Shown here one piece after another: positions 1 through 11,179 of a DNA stretch of 64,000 bases. This DNA is from Anabas testudineus (taxonomy: Eukaryota; Chordata; Actinopteri; Anabantiformes; Anabantidae). The translations under genes were made by a program, and so were the position numbers. Position 1 is the first letter of the stretch; the number at the start of each line of letters is the position of its first letter. Below the pieces are notes generated by a model, which saw nothing but the letters and a program-made list of their open reading frames with translations, searched no databases and was not told the origin of the DNA. The DNA is taken from assembly GCF_900324465.2 (NCBI RefSeq), contig NC_046614.1:22008833-22072832 (forward strand), read 5' to 3'.

Positions 1-745
1 CTAAATATCCGGTTATTTATTGTCTGAGTCTGACTGAAGCCGACTGTTAAAACCCACACATCAATCCTCTCTATAGACAACCGCCTGTTTCTTCTATTCG
101 ACATAAATAATTCACAGGGAGCCACAAAATGCTGTAAATTTACAGCTTTACAGCTACAAGTCTTTCTTTAAACGTCCTCCAGTAATAAGATGAATGAAAC
201 AGGCGCAAAACACCGCAGTGTTCCCTGATAATGTTCTTTACGCAGTAAATTAACAATACTCTGGGTTTTATAGGTACAGTTTCAGCCCCCAGGCCTCCAG
301 CCGGTCGGTGTCGGTGCTTCAGTATAGATCCCGGTGTCTCAGCAGTTTGCTCGGGGCTGAACAGCTTCCAGGAAATTAATCAGTGACAGCTCCACGGAGC
401 CACGGGTCGGCTGCCCGCCTGTCCGATAAAGGGCTTAGGGTGCACCTGGTCAGGAAGCCACCTCTCCACCTGACATCCAGGTGGATTTTCTGCAGATAAA
501 CCGACTCTGATCGTAAAAACTCGATGTGAGGAACATGACTAATAATAAATAACTGTGTCCGATAATGGAACCGGTGACGCAGCGACACATTTAAACGCCT
601 CCTTCTTACAACGTGAAGCTACGTTACACGCCACCATCACCAGCGAGGCTTCCGTGAGGCTACAGCGAGGCTCTGGTGGTTGTCTTGCGGTTATTCGGAC
701 AGCCTGCTCCGGCTCCACTAACGTTTAGCTCCAGTGAACACTCAC
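1..745. other. pxk intron 1 (part), no other feature seen
   Basis: This stretch lies downstream of the first coding exon of pxk on the minus strand and reads as intron. I looked for the next conserved PX-domain exon and did not find it, so it must lie to the left of the window. The sequence is moderately AT-rich without obvious repeats. Confidence 0.6.
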
Positions 746-847
746 CGTGTGGGACTGCAGGTTCTGACTGGCTTCGATCACCGCAGTCAGGGGGACGGTG
801 TCGTCCAGCAGCAGCCTGCCGGGGCTCGGCTTCTCTAGGAACGACAT
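746..847 (-). CDS. pxk: PX domain-containing serine/threonine kinase-like protein, first coding exon only
   Basis: The exon encodes 34 residues starting MSFLEKPSPG and ending ASQNLQSHT, followed by a good donor (GTGAGT). This matches the conserved start of vertebrate PXK (MxFMEKP...LLDDTVPLTAxIEAS). PXK binds phosphoinositides through its PX domain, acts in endosomal trafficking and modulates Na,K-ATPase; only the residues before the PX core are in the window. The reading frame runs further upstream through a leucine-rich stretch encoded by a (GGA)n tract to a Met at 973, but known family members begin at the Met chosen here, so that stretch is probably 5' UTR. The exon is exactly 102 nt and ends in phase 0. 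The neighbours rpp14/htd2 and abhd6 are also PXK neighbours in human, which supports the call. Confidence 0.85.
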
Positions 848-1915
848 CCCGGAGGACCAACAGTGAAACTCGGATCTGAGCGTCGGTCTGTCACCGACTG
901 AAGCCACCGAGAGGACACTGAGGCGGCGCCCCGCTGAGCGGAGGAGGAGGAGGAGGAGGAGGAACACCAACAACCGGAGACGGGCGAACTGTTAGCTTAG
1001 CATAGCTTAGCTGTGCCGTAACCAGAAAACGCAGACGTCATCACGCTGCTCTGTCGACGTAAAGGCCACGTCAAAGGGCGTCACTGCCTCCTGCTGGTGG
1101 GGAGACGCAACTGCTCATCGAAGTTCAGGTGAATAGTAGAGGAAGAGAATCAATTAACAGAAAACCTGCTGATACACCTGATATACAAATCACCACTGAA
1201 GTAAATATTCCAGAAAAAACAAACACCCCCTATTTCTCATTTAATAATTCTGATTTGCTGTTTTTCTTTTACCAAAATCAATAATTTTATACCTATATCC
1301 AAACTATACTGTGGTATACAAGCAAGCCTTGAAGGTAGTGGGGTCTAGAACTCTGAAATGACATCACTGTTCTTAAAACATAACGTGGCAAAATCCTCAT
1401 TCATTAAAAAAACAAAAAATAAAAGTTAAGTGTTTGACAGTTTAAGCCTCAATTTATAGTCCAACTGTGAACAAGAGCTGCAGTTTAGCTTCAAATAGAC
1501 AATCTAAATACACCTGTTGCACTATTTTATCTATACAATTCCTGTCAAATTAACACAGAGAAGAAGACCTTAGGCTTTAAAAATTAATGAATAGACTAAA
1601 TATGTGGCAGATTATTTGATGTAGGATATCCCGGCACGAGATAAAAAAAATGGTGTAAAATGACAGAGCAAAGGCAATAAAAAAAGAACTGAAATTAAAA
1701 TATAACTCAGGACTTTTATTCCACATACACAGAGCCGATAAACTAAACATGTAAAACAATAAATTGCAAGTCGTCTGACATGACTATGTGTGTCCTCGAA
1801 GACTTTGTTATCAACACAACTAAAACTATGGCATCAAGTTAATAAATTCCATGGTGCAGAAAAGTTGCAGACCTACATCATGCGAACTGCAGGTGCTGTG
1901 ACCTCTGACCTCCTC
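848..1915. other. pxk 5' leader/promoter and htd2 3' UTR
   Basis: Positions 848 to about 1100 are GC-richer, contain a short GGA repeat (about 941-963), and should hold the pxk 5' UTR and a TATA-less promoter on the minus strand. From about 1150 to 1915 the sequence is AT-rich. A minus-strand AATAAA at about 1713-1719 is a candidate polyadenylation signal for the rpp14/htd2 transcript. Confidence 0.45.
941..963. repeat. (GGA)n tract in pxk 5' region
   Basis: Short trinucleotide tract that encodes a run of Leu in the upstream minus-strand frame; probably untranslated leader. Confidence 0.8.
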
Positions 1916-2404
1916 TCAACTCTTCTGTTGCTGTTGCTCCTCGGGCATCATCACCATCACCTCCCCCTCCATCACCACCTTGTCCTTGACCGAGCATTTA
2001 ACAGCAATAAAGGCAAATGACATCTTGATCTTACGGATCTCTGCTTCAGCCAGAACCTCCTCTCCAACGTACAGTGGCGCCGGAAAGCGAATCTCCTGGT
2101 ACAGGAAGACGCATCCATGGCCGGGCATTCTGGTGCCAAGCACGGCCGATATAAGGCCGTTGATGAGGACGCCATGAACAATCGGTGCCTCGAATGAGGT
2201 GGTGCGGGCGTAGTCTGGGTCCAGGTGGAGGGGGTTATTGTCACCTGTCAGCTCGGCGAACAGCTCCACATCGCGGGTAGAGAATGCTTTCGTGATGGAG
2301 GCTTGTTGTCCGACATGGAGCAGCCGGCAGGAGGGAAGAGCAGTTGTGATGGAGGACAGGCACAACCGCGGTTTGTTTATGATGCTCCTCCATAAAAAAC
2401 TCAT
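1916..2404 (-). CDS. htd2: Hydroxyacyl-thioester dehydratase type 2, mitochondrial (second cistron of rpp14 mRNA)
   Basis: This is a 162-residue intronless frame of the MaoC-like hot-dog fold. The hydratase signature is visible as [16 protein letters not shown] (residues about 51-66), with the catalytic Asp and His of the GDxNPxHxD motif in place, and a later [12 protein letters not shown] block. The first 35 or so residues are Arg/Ser-rich without acidic residues, as in a mitochondrial targeting peptide. HTD2 dehydrates 3-hydroxyacyl-ACP to trans-2-enoyl-ACP in mitochondrial fatty acid synthesis (the lipoate supply). The ATG lies 30 nt after the rpp14 stop in the same exon (2491 and below), which reproduces the human RPP14/HTD2 bicistronic arrangement. 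The ATG has A at -3 and there is no other ATG in the spacer. Confidence 0.93.
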   Translation of the reverse strand: MSFLWRSIINKPRLCLSSITTALPSCRLLHVGQQASITKAFSTRDVELFAELTGDNNPLHLDPDYARTTSFEAPIVHGVLINGLISAVLGTRMPGHGCVFLYQEIRFPAPLYVGEEVLAEAEIRKIKMSFAFIAVKCSVKDKVVMEGEVMVMMPEEQQQQKS

Positions 2405-2434
2405 CCTGAAGATGATGACGCTTTGTGTCCTGCT

Positions 2435-4389
2435 TCAGTCAAGCTGCAGCTCTCGACTGTTTCCTGTCAACGCCAACAGGAACGGAGACACCTGAAGAAG
2501 ACATGAGAGGAACCCGTCATCCTGAGCAACATAGAAGTGTTCACTCTTCACTTCGGCTTGATAAAAATATTCTGAACCTAAGTCTCAAATCACACGCTTC
2601 TTTTCTATGTGTGCTTAAGGGCGTAAACAGATTTCTGCCAATCAAATTTCCTAATTTTGTGCTCACTACTGCATCGTAACAGGGTGTTGTTCTGAAGTGA
2701 TAACTGACAAACTGCAAACATACAGTATATCTTTGTACACGGAGCTTCTTGAGTTTTCTGCACAGCCAGTTTCATAGATAAAGAAACATATTTTCACTTT
2801 AGGGTTTAGCTGAGTCATCACATAACATTAAAAGGGCACAATATAAAAATTATTCTACAGTGTGCAAACAAAATTTAGCATTAGGTTTCTATTAAATCAT
2901 TCATATGTACTCAAATTTAATTCATTTAAAACAATCTAAGGTATGAAAAATGAAATTTAGACAAAGCCAAAAATTCTTTCAAATCACTTGTTACTCACTA
3001 CACTCCGCCAAGGAATATACATATTTGCACAAGCAGGTCTTGTACGTAAGATTAATGTCTGCTGACCTGTAGAACCCTGAAGGCACAGGCCTGGTTCTGG
3101 TAGAAGCCCAGCAGAGTCAGGGAACTCCACAGCTTCACCAAACCCCTGAAGACAAACACACAGACAGTTACATTAAAAAGCAAATATGTTTTTAAATAAG
3201 AAAAATCACTCCTCCATCTCCGTCAATCCTGCTCCTGCAGCACTTACCTGCTGCAAACACGCAGAAAAGCAGTGCGAGTGTCTTCATCGTACTTTAACAG
3301 GTCAAAGTTCAAAGCTGCTCCTACCTGAAGACAAATGCATAAAAAAAGTGTCTGGAACTGACCAAAATTCAAATTGAATAGAATATCCTGGAAATCTGCT
3401 GTGATATTCAAATTAAGCTAGTGCTAGCATGTTACTCAAAATGTTACTAATCATCAAATTACAATAAATAAGAAGCTTCTAAACTTACTATTCAAACAGA
3501 AATTGTGCAATTGTGCAAAAAGTGAAGGCATCTAAACAAATAGAGCCAGCAGGGGGTCTCTCTTAGTTGAGAATAAAGACTAAAGAATCGACCTGGCTGT
3601 GTCCAACAGTTACAGAATCTGCCTATCATTACATTTTCTACCAATCAAATTTCCTAATTTTGTGCTCACTACTGCATCCTAACAGGGTGTTGTTCTGAAG
3701 TGATAACTGACAAACTGCAAACATACAGTATATCTTTGTACACGGAGCTTCTTGAGTTTTCTGCACAGCCAGTTTCATAGATAAAGAAACATATTTTCAC
3801 TTACTATTCAAACAGAAATTGTGCAATTGTGCAAAAAGTGAAGGCATCTAAACAAATAGAGCCAGCAGGGGGTCCCTCTTAGTTGAGAATAAAGACTAAA
3901 GAATCAACCTGGCTGTGTCCAACAGTTACAGAATCTGCCTATCATTACATTTTACACCTCATTAATTAACATATAACTTATATAACCACAAAACAATTCC
4001 TTGGAGACATTTAAAACACGACTCCACTATCCAGCTTTTGGTTATAATTCTGCAGTAGAAAGAATCAAACATGTGACGTGTTAATTATCTCACCTCTCCA
4101 TACAAAGTCTTCAGGCCTGTGATGATGAACTGCTTTAGTTCAACTGCACTCAGTTTGGTGGACTCATCCTCCAGCACACTGAACACACACAGAAATATAT
4201 ATATACAGAGTATATATTTATAAAATAATATAAATAACTATCCAATACTGATACTGCGTATTGGATGAATTAAACTAAACGTGTCACTCTGACTTACAGG
4301 CAGACCTTCATGTAGTGGTACGGAGAGGCGTTCTTCAACACAACCCGTTGATAACCAGCAGATTTGTCCTTTTTGTCGTCTCCTCTCAT
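2435..4389 (-). CDS. rpp14: Ribonuclease P protein subunit p14
   Basis: Five coding exons on the minus strand join in phase: 4298-4389, 4094-4178, 3248-3324, 3067-3145 and 2435-2491. The product, about 129 residues, carries the p14 landmarks YQRVVLKN, PYHYMKVCL, RVCSRGLVKLWSSLTLLG, ACAFRVLQ and the terminal VSPFLLALTGNSREL. RPP14 is a small Alba/Pop5-like RNA-binding subunit of nuclear RNase P/MRP, which trims the 5' leaders of tRNAs. Donors are GTAAGT or GTGAGA except after 3067, where the donor is GTCAGC. The last exon holds only 18 codons and the stop of p14 and then continues into htd2. A noncoding first exon probably ends at 5010. The intron between 3325 and 4093 contains a recent local duplication. 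Confidence 0.92.
2638..2799. repeat. Source block of a local duplication (copy at 3641-3802)
   Basis: These 162 bp, in the last rpp14 intron, recur in the same orientation at 3641-3802 with one mismatch that I could see (G/C within the CATC-TAACAGGG region). The block is not obviously transposon sequence and has no inverted ends. Confidence 0.85.
3483..3953. repeat. Composite duplication inside an rpp14 intron
   Basis: The segment reads A - B' - A'. A is 3483-3637, A' is 3799-3953 (155 bp each, two mismatches seen), and B' (3641-3802) is a copy of the 162-bp block at 2638-2799 about 1 kb away. B' and A' share ACTT at their junction, and three extra bases separate A from B'. The whole lies within one intron, so the coding exons are unaffected. 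Confidence 0.85.
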
Positions 4390-5009
4390 CCTATTTAAGC
4401 ATCCGTGACTTGGTCTCTATCAGGTGTTGAGCAGCAGGTAAATTAGTTCACACTAAAAAACAACAACAATAACTACATGTTTAACAGACATGAACTAAGT
4501 TCCACATCATTTTAAATAATATTATTGCCAGGAGTGCATTTGTACACAAATCTATCAATTCTGAAGCAGGAAACCTGTGTGCTGTATTAATAAAAAGGTT
4601 TCTGTTATTTAGTCTGAATTCACTATAACTTAATTTTAGCTATTTTTATTTGTTTATTCATCTCATTTATTTTGATTATGACTCAACTCAACACAGCATC
4701 ACAAAACACAGTCTCCAAATGATATAAAAGCTGAATCCACAACTCTCTTAAACAGTTTAAACAACAAATAAACATTATTAAAATAAACACCACATACAAT
4801 ATATATAAAGAACATGATTAGTGCAACTAATAAACTGGAAACTGAACTAAGAATGAAGTAACTTGACATGAGTTCACCTTTAGCCAAACAAGCTAACAGG
4901 AGCTAAAGCTAACTAAGGTATGCTAGATCGTCGCTGCTTCGCTGTCAGCTAAACAGTAAACAGTTCAGAAAAACATGCACTATTCAACATAAAGTCCCAT
5001 TTTACTGAC

Positions 5010-5090
5010 CTGTCACAGCAGCTACATCAACATTAACAAAAACAGCTGGTTGATAAAGAACCGATCAACATCCGAACGGACCAGCGTGTG
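5010..5090 (-). other. rpp14: Probable noncoding first exon of rpp14/htd2
   Basis: On the minus strand a GTGACAG|GTCAGT donor at 5010/5009 follows an ATG-poor leader of about 80 nt, just downstream of the NRF1/CRE-like promoter motifs. The start position is approximate. The splice partner would be an acceptor shortly upstream of the p14 ATG at 4389. Confidence 0.45.
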
Positions 5091-5108
5091 CTAGTTCACC
5101 TTAGTACA

Positions 5109-5127
5109 GCGCATGCGCGTCACGTCA
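5109..5127 (-). promoter_or_regulatory. NRF1-type palindrome plus CRE-like site, rpp14/htd2 promoter
   Basis: GCGCATGCGCG at 5109-5119 matches the nuclear respiratory factor 1 consensus and is followed at once by CGTCACGTCA, which resembles ATF/CREB half sites. The position, just upstream of the probable first exon, suits a TATA-less housekeeping promoter. NRF1 control would fit the mitochondrial cistron htd2; that link is inference. Confidence 0.55.
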
Positions 5128-6022
5128 AAGATGTGTCCAATAGTGTGATGCATCACTCTGTCACAAATATCATATATCAATATATATATTGCTCAAGATT
5201 GTTTCTGTATAGTGGTGGAAGAAATACTCAGATCCTTAGAGTAAAAATACCACAACAAAAATATAAGAAGTAATCAGAAAAATTGCATCAGTAAAAGTAA
5301 CAATACATACGTAAAATACAATAGTGTAGAAGCAGTCTGTTATAAGTCATGCATTAAAACCCTATTAGCTCAAAATGTACTTTAACTATCAAAAATACTT
5401 GCTAAATCTGCAGATTCATTAATTAGTGTGCAAAATGTTTAGGCACATTTAAAGTTTTAAGTTAAGTTTAGTTTTATTTAAAAAAAATACAGTGAGGATG
5501 CTTTAACAACGATTAAGAATAGAAATCTCAAGTTCAAATAGTCAATTAATTGAGTAAAGATTTATTTCCGTCTTCCTCAGAGCTGTACAAGTGTTAAGAT
5601 GACACATTTATACTTTATAATCTAAAGCTGTTATGTATGAATTCACTGAGCTTTTATGAGTTAAATATTTAGTCAGAACACAGTAGGAGACTTTACACAC
5701 AATAACACCTGTATTCAAATGAAAAGAGAAACTGAAAAACTGTTTTCTGTGAAACAGAAAAATCTCATTGTGATACATTTTTATTCAACATTTTTATTCA
5801 ACATTTTGTTATAAACTTGTTCAACTTTGCAGCTTTCTGCATGGTGCTGTATTAAGCAGGAACTGGTAAAAACTTCAGGAATATTTAGTTAAATTTTAAT
5901 CTTCACAGCTTTAAACGCTGTCATTACAGTAAATTAGAAACATTCATCATCATGATTGCCTTATTTTCTTCATCAATACCTTCTATCTCTCCATCCTGAG
6001 AAGCACAGTTATAACGTTTCCT
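5128..6022. other. Intergenic, rpp14 upstream to abhd6 3' end
   Basis: AT-rich sequence with no gene recognised. Two minus-strand AATAAA motifs at about 5778-5800 are plausible polyadenylation signals for abhd6. Confidence 0.4.
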
Positions 6023-9000
6023 TCAGGAATGTTTTTTAGCATCGTCTCCCTGTTCAGACACAAAGTCCATGATGAGTTTGGCGGCTTTCCTCGGCCGCTC
6101 CAGCGACACAGAGTGACCACAGCTGTCCAGCAGTTCCACCCTGGCGCTTGGCACAGCTGTTTGAAGCACAGCCGCCCCCGACACATCCAGCACCTGAGAG
6201 AGAACAGGTAAAATAAAAATACACATCTCTATTTACAATGACCAACCAACAATTTCCACTCTACCTCCTGAACCTTTACTTCACAACATTTATTAGACAT
6301 TTACAGATGCTATTTATATAAAGGACACATAATTTAAACTAAACGTCCATAAATTGGTTAAAATTTGCTTCAGCCCAAATAACTATTAAATTAAAGTATA
6401 GCTCATGTGTCTTTGCATCTGCACCACTGACCAACTGTTTGTACAGTGAGTAATTTGATATTTTAAGTTTTGCTTCTAGTTTGGAACATTTCATACTGAA
6501 AGACAGCTTATTTTAAATATTTAATGTGCAGATGCTGTTTTCTTTTAACATAACTAGTTTTTAAATGACCATCTCTCCATTGCTGTGAATTAATTACCCG
6601 GTCTTCCTTTCCCCAGATGACCTGCAGCGGTGATGTGATCAGATGCATGTTTTCCTGAAGCGCTTCACGAGACTTATCTTTGACAATTTCCATGAACACT
6701 GAAAACAGACACACGACATGAGACAGGACATGCTGCAGTACTTACTTTCTTGAAACCCATAAAATTGAAAGTCTAAATTAAATCTAAAGGTAATTTAAAT
6801 TAATGAAAAATAATTTCTTAAGTAGTTAATTTCTTCTACTCTCCTCTTGGCATCAGTTGTCGTTAATTGAAATGCGTTGTCTCTGATGAATAAATGAATG
6901 AATAAATTTAATTATTTAGTCTCACTGCAGGGCTACTGATCCATAATTCAGGACTGACCTTCTTTGTAGAAATCATTGTTGGGGATCCTGTTGTCCAAGA
7001 GACCCCGCATGATCTGACGACACAACACAACACATAAACACAGAAATATCTCTAAATAGTAGAATAATTAATTAATAACACTATTAATTAAACTAATCAG
7101 CTACAACATTAACTCCACCTTATGGTCGATACATAACACTGAGCTTTCTAACCCCTATTGATTCTCAGTCAGCATAACATTTTCCTCTGTACCTGCCGGT
7201 GGAGGTTGAGGGGGTTGTGACAGCAGAGTCTCAGCATGTAGTCCAGCTGCTGGATATTGGTGGGGATCAGAGGGATCGCATCTTCCTCCTTAGTTTTCTC
7301 CAGCTCCCTCAGACGCTTCACAAACTCGGAGTCTTTGGGATAAACTAGACCTGGAGGACAAAGAGAATCAGCAGGAGAGTGTTTAAACTTGCTCCAGCAA
7401 ACAGTTTGAACACCAGACATCTTCTGGTTTTACCTGCCGGGCACACCAAGGTGACGCTGCACAGATAAGAGGGGTAAGTAGCAGCAAACAGTCCTGCAAC
7501 GTTCCCACCCATAGATGTCCCGACCAGGTGGAAGGGTCTTTTATCCAGACCGATACTCTGCACAAACTGCACAGAGAGAGGAAGAGAGCAACAGAGACTA
7601 TCTCAGTCAAGAGGAATAACAGTTTCCAGTGGTTCTGTGTAGCCTGATGGTAGAGATGAAGCACACAGATGTGAACATCAGGCTGTCTGTTCACGCTAAC
7701 CACAACCTGACTGTCTCATACAAACCTGGTGGATTCGGGCCACCTGCCCCTGGATGCTGTAGTCTTTAGCATCTGTGCGACTTGTCCCCTCGTGCCCTGG
7801 CATGTCCACACACACCACATGCTGGTTTCTGGGGAGGTGCTGAATAGAAAACAAACAAAGGGATTAATACTGAATTAAAGACTTAATTATTAACACAATA
7901 TAGTGAAACCATCTCCTCTGTCTTTCCTATTACTGGTCTTCGATAAAGATGCTCACTGTGTGTATTTATGTTTTACCCACACACTGTGTATAAACATATA
8001 TACAGTATAAAGTCTGTAGGTTTACCCTGACGACAGGCAGCCACATGTCCTTGCTGGCGGAGAAGCCGTGCAGCAGCAGCAGTGATGGTGTGGGCCCACC
8101 TGGTGTCCCACGACTGGAATAACAGAAACGGTAACTTCCACTGTAGGAATAGCGGATCACCAGCCCCAAACTGCGACGAATATACCTGGAGACAATTAAA
8201 AGTCCTTTTTTACCTTATCAGTTTTCAAAGTCCTTCACAGTTTGCTACTCATTCATTCACACAGTCACACTGATGATGTACAAGGAGCTGTCCTGACCTA
8301 TCTTTCTCTAGCCTGGGGTTTGGGACACTTTGAGTCCACGACAGCTCGACCTCCTGTGCTGCAGCCACTCAAGTACTCAGATATTTTACTTACGTAAATT
8401 AGCATGCAAGCATTTTTTCCTGTTTTCATGTCGCTTCACCTCCTGAAAGAGACTTTTCTTTTGAACTTGTGGCTCCTAAACTCTGGACTCTCTACTGTTG
8501 GACTTGTGAACCCTGTGGAAACCTTTACAGAGCAGCTCAAGACCCGTGTGTTCAGACGGGTATTTGAGTAGTGACAGAACAACTGCTGATAAAACTGGCA
8601 AATGAAAGTGACTCAGTAAAGTATGTGTGAGTCTCTGTGAAGGAGACAGAAGGAATTACTGTAGCAGCCATAATTAATTATTTTTTTTACAGCTTAGACA
8701 AAGTCCAGTAGGTGAGGTCACACTAACTCACATCACTTATTACCTAGTAAAATAAAGGTTTATATACCTGTACAGCACAGCAGCAGCCAAACTTAGCTAT
8801 TTTTACTTTACTATACTTGGTTCAAAGTCAAATATTCACACACAAACTAAACATATACACTTATAAACACATATTCAATACACACATTGACATGTCTGTA
8901 TAATATAGTAATAAAAAAACACCACCAATTATTTTTTACATATTTATACTGGTGCCTTCATTTAAGTTTAGGATCTGAGCACTTTTTCCACTGTCGTTCA

Positions 9001-9304
9001 TTGTTATTTTAACTTCAGAGCCTTCACAAGTGATAAATTCAGCTTTAGAGAAAACATTAATGTGAACAATAAACACAAACTCACTGAAAACCACCAGGTT
9101 AACAGGAGTTTCAATACCAGTAAACACTAATCCACTCCCAGTCTAACCAGTCTGTTATTTTTGTGTGTTGTGTTTGTGTTTTTACCAGTTGTAGGCTTTA
9201 AGAAGTGCTCCAGGCCAAAACATAAAGGAGGTGATGAAGGCGAGGATGGGGGCGACCAGAACGCCGCCTGCTAACATGATCGTTTTGCCAACATCGAGCT
9301 CCAT
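6023..9304 (-). CDS. abhd6: Monoacylglycerol lipase ABHD6
   Basis: Eight exons join in phase: 9186-9304, 8026-8185, 7726-7839, 7434-7566, 7193-7350, 6959-7013, 6598-6698 and 6023-6193. They give 336 residues (human 337). The protein starts MELDVGKTIM with an N-terminal hydrophobic anchor (about residues 8-30), then an alpha/beta-hydrolase fold with LLLHGFSASKDMW, the nucleophile elbow GTSMGG (Ser149), the acid Asp279 in WGKEDR and the base His307 in SCGHS. ABHD6 is a membrane enzyme that hydrolyses 2-arachidonoylglycerol and lysophospholipids, limiting endocannabinoid signalling. All splice sites are GT-AG. A noncoding first exon probably lies upstream; the exon with the ATG has an acceptor about a dozen bases before it. 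It sits between rpp14 and lmcd1; the rpp14 side is conserved in human. Confidence 0.95.
8440..8580 (+). repeat. LINE reverse-transcriptase C-terminal relic (weak)
   Basis: In abhd6 intron 1 a short plus-strand frame reads FELVAPKLWTL and is followed by text resembling the FKxxLKTxxF tail of fish L2-type LINE proteins. The match is brief and decayed. Confidence 0.35.
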
Positions 9305-10034
9305 CGCTGCACACTCCTTTAAAAATAAAACACACAAACAAGTCGTAGTTTAAACTCAGCTCAGTCTCTGAAATGTGGAAACTGACTCAGTTCACATCAG
9401 ACCGACAGCTACTGAAGCTTTAAGTCCTAAAACCAGTTGAATGAAAATGAAAATGGAATCAGGTTAATATGACCCAAATATTCCAAAATATCACAATAGT
9501 GATTTTTTAAAGAAACAAAAAATACAGTTTAACAGAGTTTGTGACCCAAATCAATTAAAATATTAAAACTTTAAACATGCAAGGTGCCCCCTCCCCGCCT
9601 AATACAACTAATTATTTAATAATAACCTGTCCAACTTTTACTGAACATATACAAAACACAAAAAATTTATTTATTTCACATTAAATAACTCTAACTGAGA
9701 AAAGCTGACGTTTATTAATTTTTAATAAGATCATGACTAAACTCAGGTACAGACGAGTGCTCCATTCAATGACCGTCTGAAACTATGGGTCTGTGACTGT
9801 GTCGGAAAATTTATTTAAATATTACACAAAGTTACAGAAAATGAGCGTCAGAATGAAACAGTAGAAACTGGAGTTTACAGTAAAGAAGCAACTTCCCATT
9901 TCTTAACGAGTTTCCTGTAAACTGTAGAATTTTTCTTACACGTTTTATTCTGAAATTTCAGGAACAGAGAAGAGATTTAAGGCCGCAGATACAAATGTAA
10001 GGTTTGTGATAAACGAGTGTCCTGTTTCTGACTG

Positions 10035-10089
10035 AGTCCTGAAAACGTTTCATTTTAAACCTGAACACAACACGGACTCTGCAGGTTAA

Positions 10090-10123
<34 letters not shown>

Positions 10124-10240
10124 AGAGATGCTGCGGTGAAGAAACGTTAACCTTTTTATTATAAGATGTTTATTATCACCTGTAAATGAGACCTGTACGG
10201 TACCTGTCACTGCCGGTGCAGCTGTCCTCCAAACAGTCCG

Positions 10241-10285
<45 letters not shown>

Positions 10286-10395
10286 TTTCACCCACGAATT
10301 ACACAACAGGCTTTCATGTGCACTTAAAGAGGAAGTACAATGTGCTGCATTCAGGAGCTGTCGGAAAGTTTACAACTAGATAGAGAGATAGATAG
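10035..10395 (-). promoter_or_regulatory. abhd6: Probable abhd6 first exon/promoter region, copy 1
   Basis: The region contains a (CA)n run (10092-10121), a polypyrimidine TCC tract (about 10238-10288) and on the minus strand a plausible splice donor GTGACAG|GTACCG with the exon ending at 10204. It is the nearest CpG-containing segment upstream of the abhd6 start codon. About 1 kb further on (11180-11425) lies a diverged copy of the same segment, including the donor position. Assignment as the 5' UTR exon is inferred from position and splice signal only. Confidence 0.4.
10092..10121. repeat. (CA)15 microsatellite
   Basis: Pure dinucleotide repeat in the abhd6 upstream region, copy 1 only; it is missing from copy 2 at 11180-11425. 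Confidence 0.95.
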
Positions 10396-11179
10396 ATGAG
10401 GCAAATCAAAACTTTATTAATTACATAAAAAGCAAACTGGATAATATGTAGACTGCCCTTGTGTAAAATAAAACAGGTGTAAAGTAAATCTATTATTTGC
10501 CCTTATATGTGTTTAGAGTACAAAAATATATATATTTGCATATGAAGTCGTGAGATACTTTGGAGATCCGTGAATTATTATACTATATTACAAACGTGCT
10601 ACTGATGAAAAACAGTAAATTAATAATGCAACCAACATATTATTAGGCATTATGTTTAATAGACAGTGTTGTTCAAAATGCAATGAGAAGTCTTGCAAGG
10701 TAAAACTAGTTCCCGAGATCCCTGTCCTGACCTTAGACTCTCTGTGGGTCAAGTGCATTAAAACCACTGACAGCTGAAGTAGCATTGTTGCACTCCTTGT
10801 TTTCATCACTGGCGTGCAAAGGTTCTTCGGACAGGTTGGGCCATAAAGGATCCACCCACCGAGGGTGTCCAGGGAAAGGAGAATTTGAATAAGCCTTCAA
10901 AATGGGACGGCCTTGCTGTGATTTCTGCCTTCAAAGCTATTTTGGCTGAGTGGCCAAATCTTTTTATTGCAACTTCTGCATTGGTTTCGTCATGCACACT
11001 GAGTCAAAAAGCACTTTTCCCACAGAGATTAATTGCAAAAGTAGCAGCTGTAGCTCTGGAAACTGTGATTGGCCTTTGAGTAACAAAATAAATCACTGTA
11101 AAGTTACACAGAGTTACAACTTTGAAGTGTGTAAAACTGGAGTTTACATTATTACACATCCTGATTATTACTGTCTCTT
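10396..11179. other. Spacer between the two first-exon-like copies, unidentified
   Basis: Open frames of 60-86 residues occur on both strands between 10588 and 11210, but none matched a family I know. The part at 10806-11079 is more GC-balanced than its surroundings and could be a decayed insertion. No inverted ends were found. Confidence 0.3.

Noticed and set aside
848-973. Leucine-rich N-terminal extension of pxk in frame with exon 1
   Set aside because: It is encoded by a (GGA)n tract and Arg/Ser-rich leader; known PXK proteins start at the Met at 847, so it is treated as 5' UTR.
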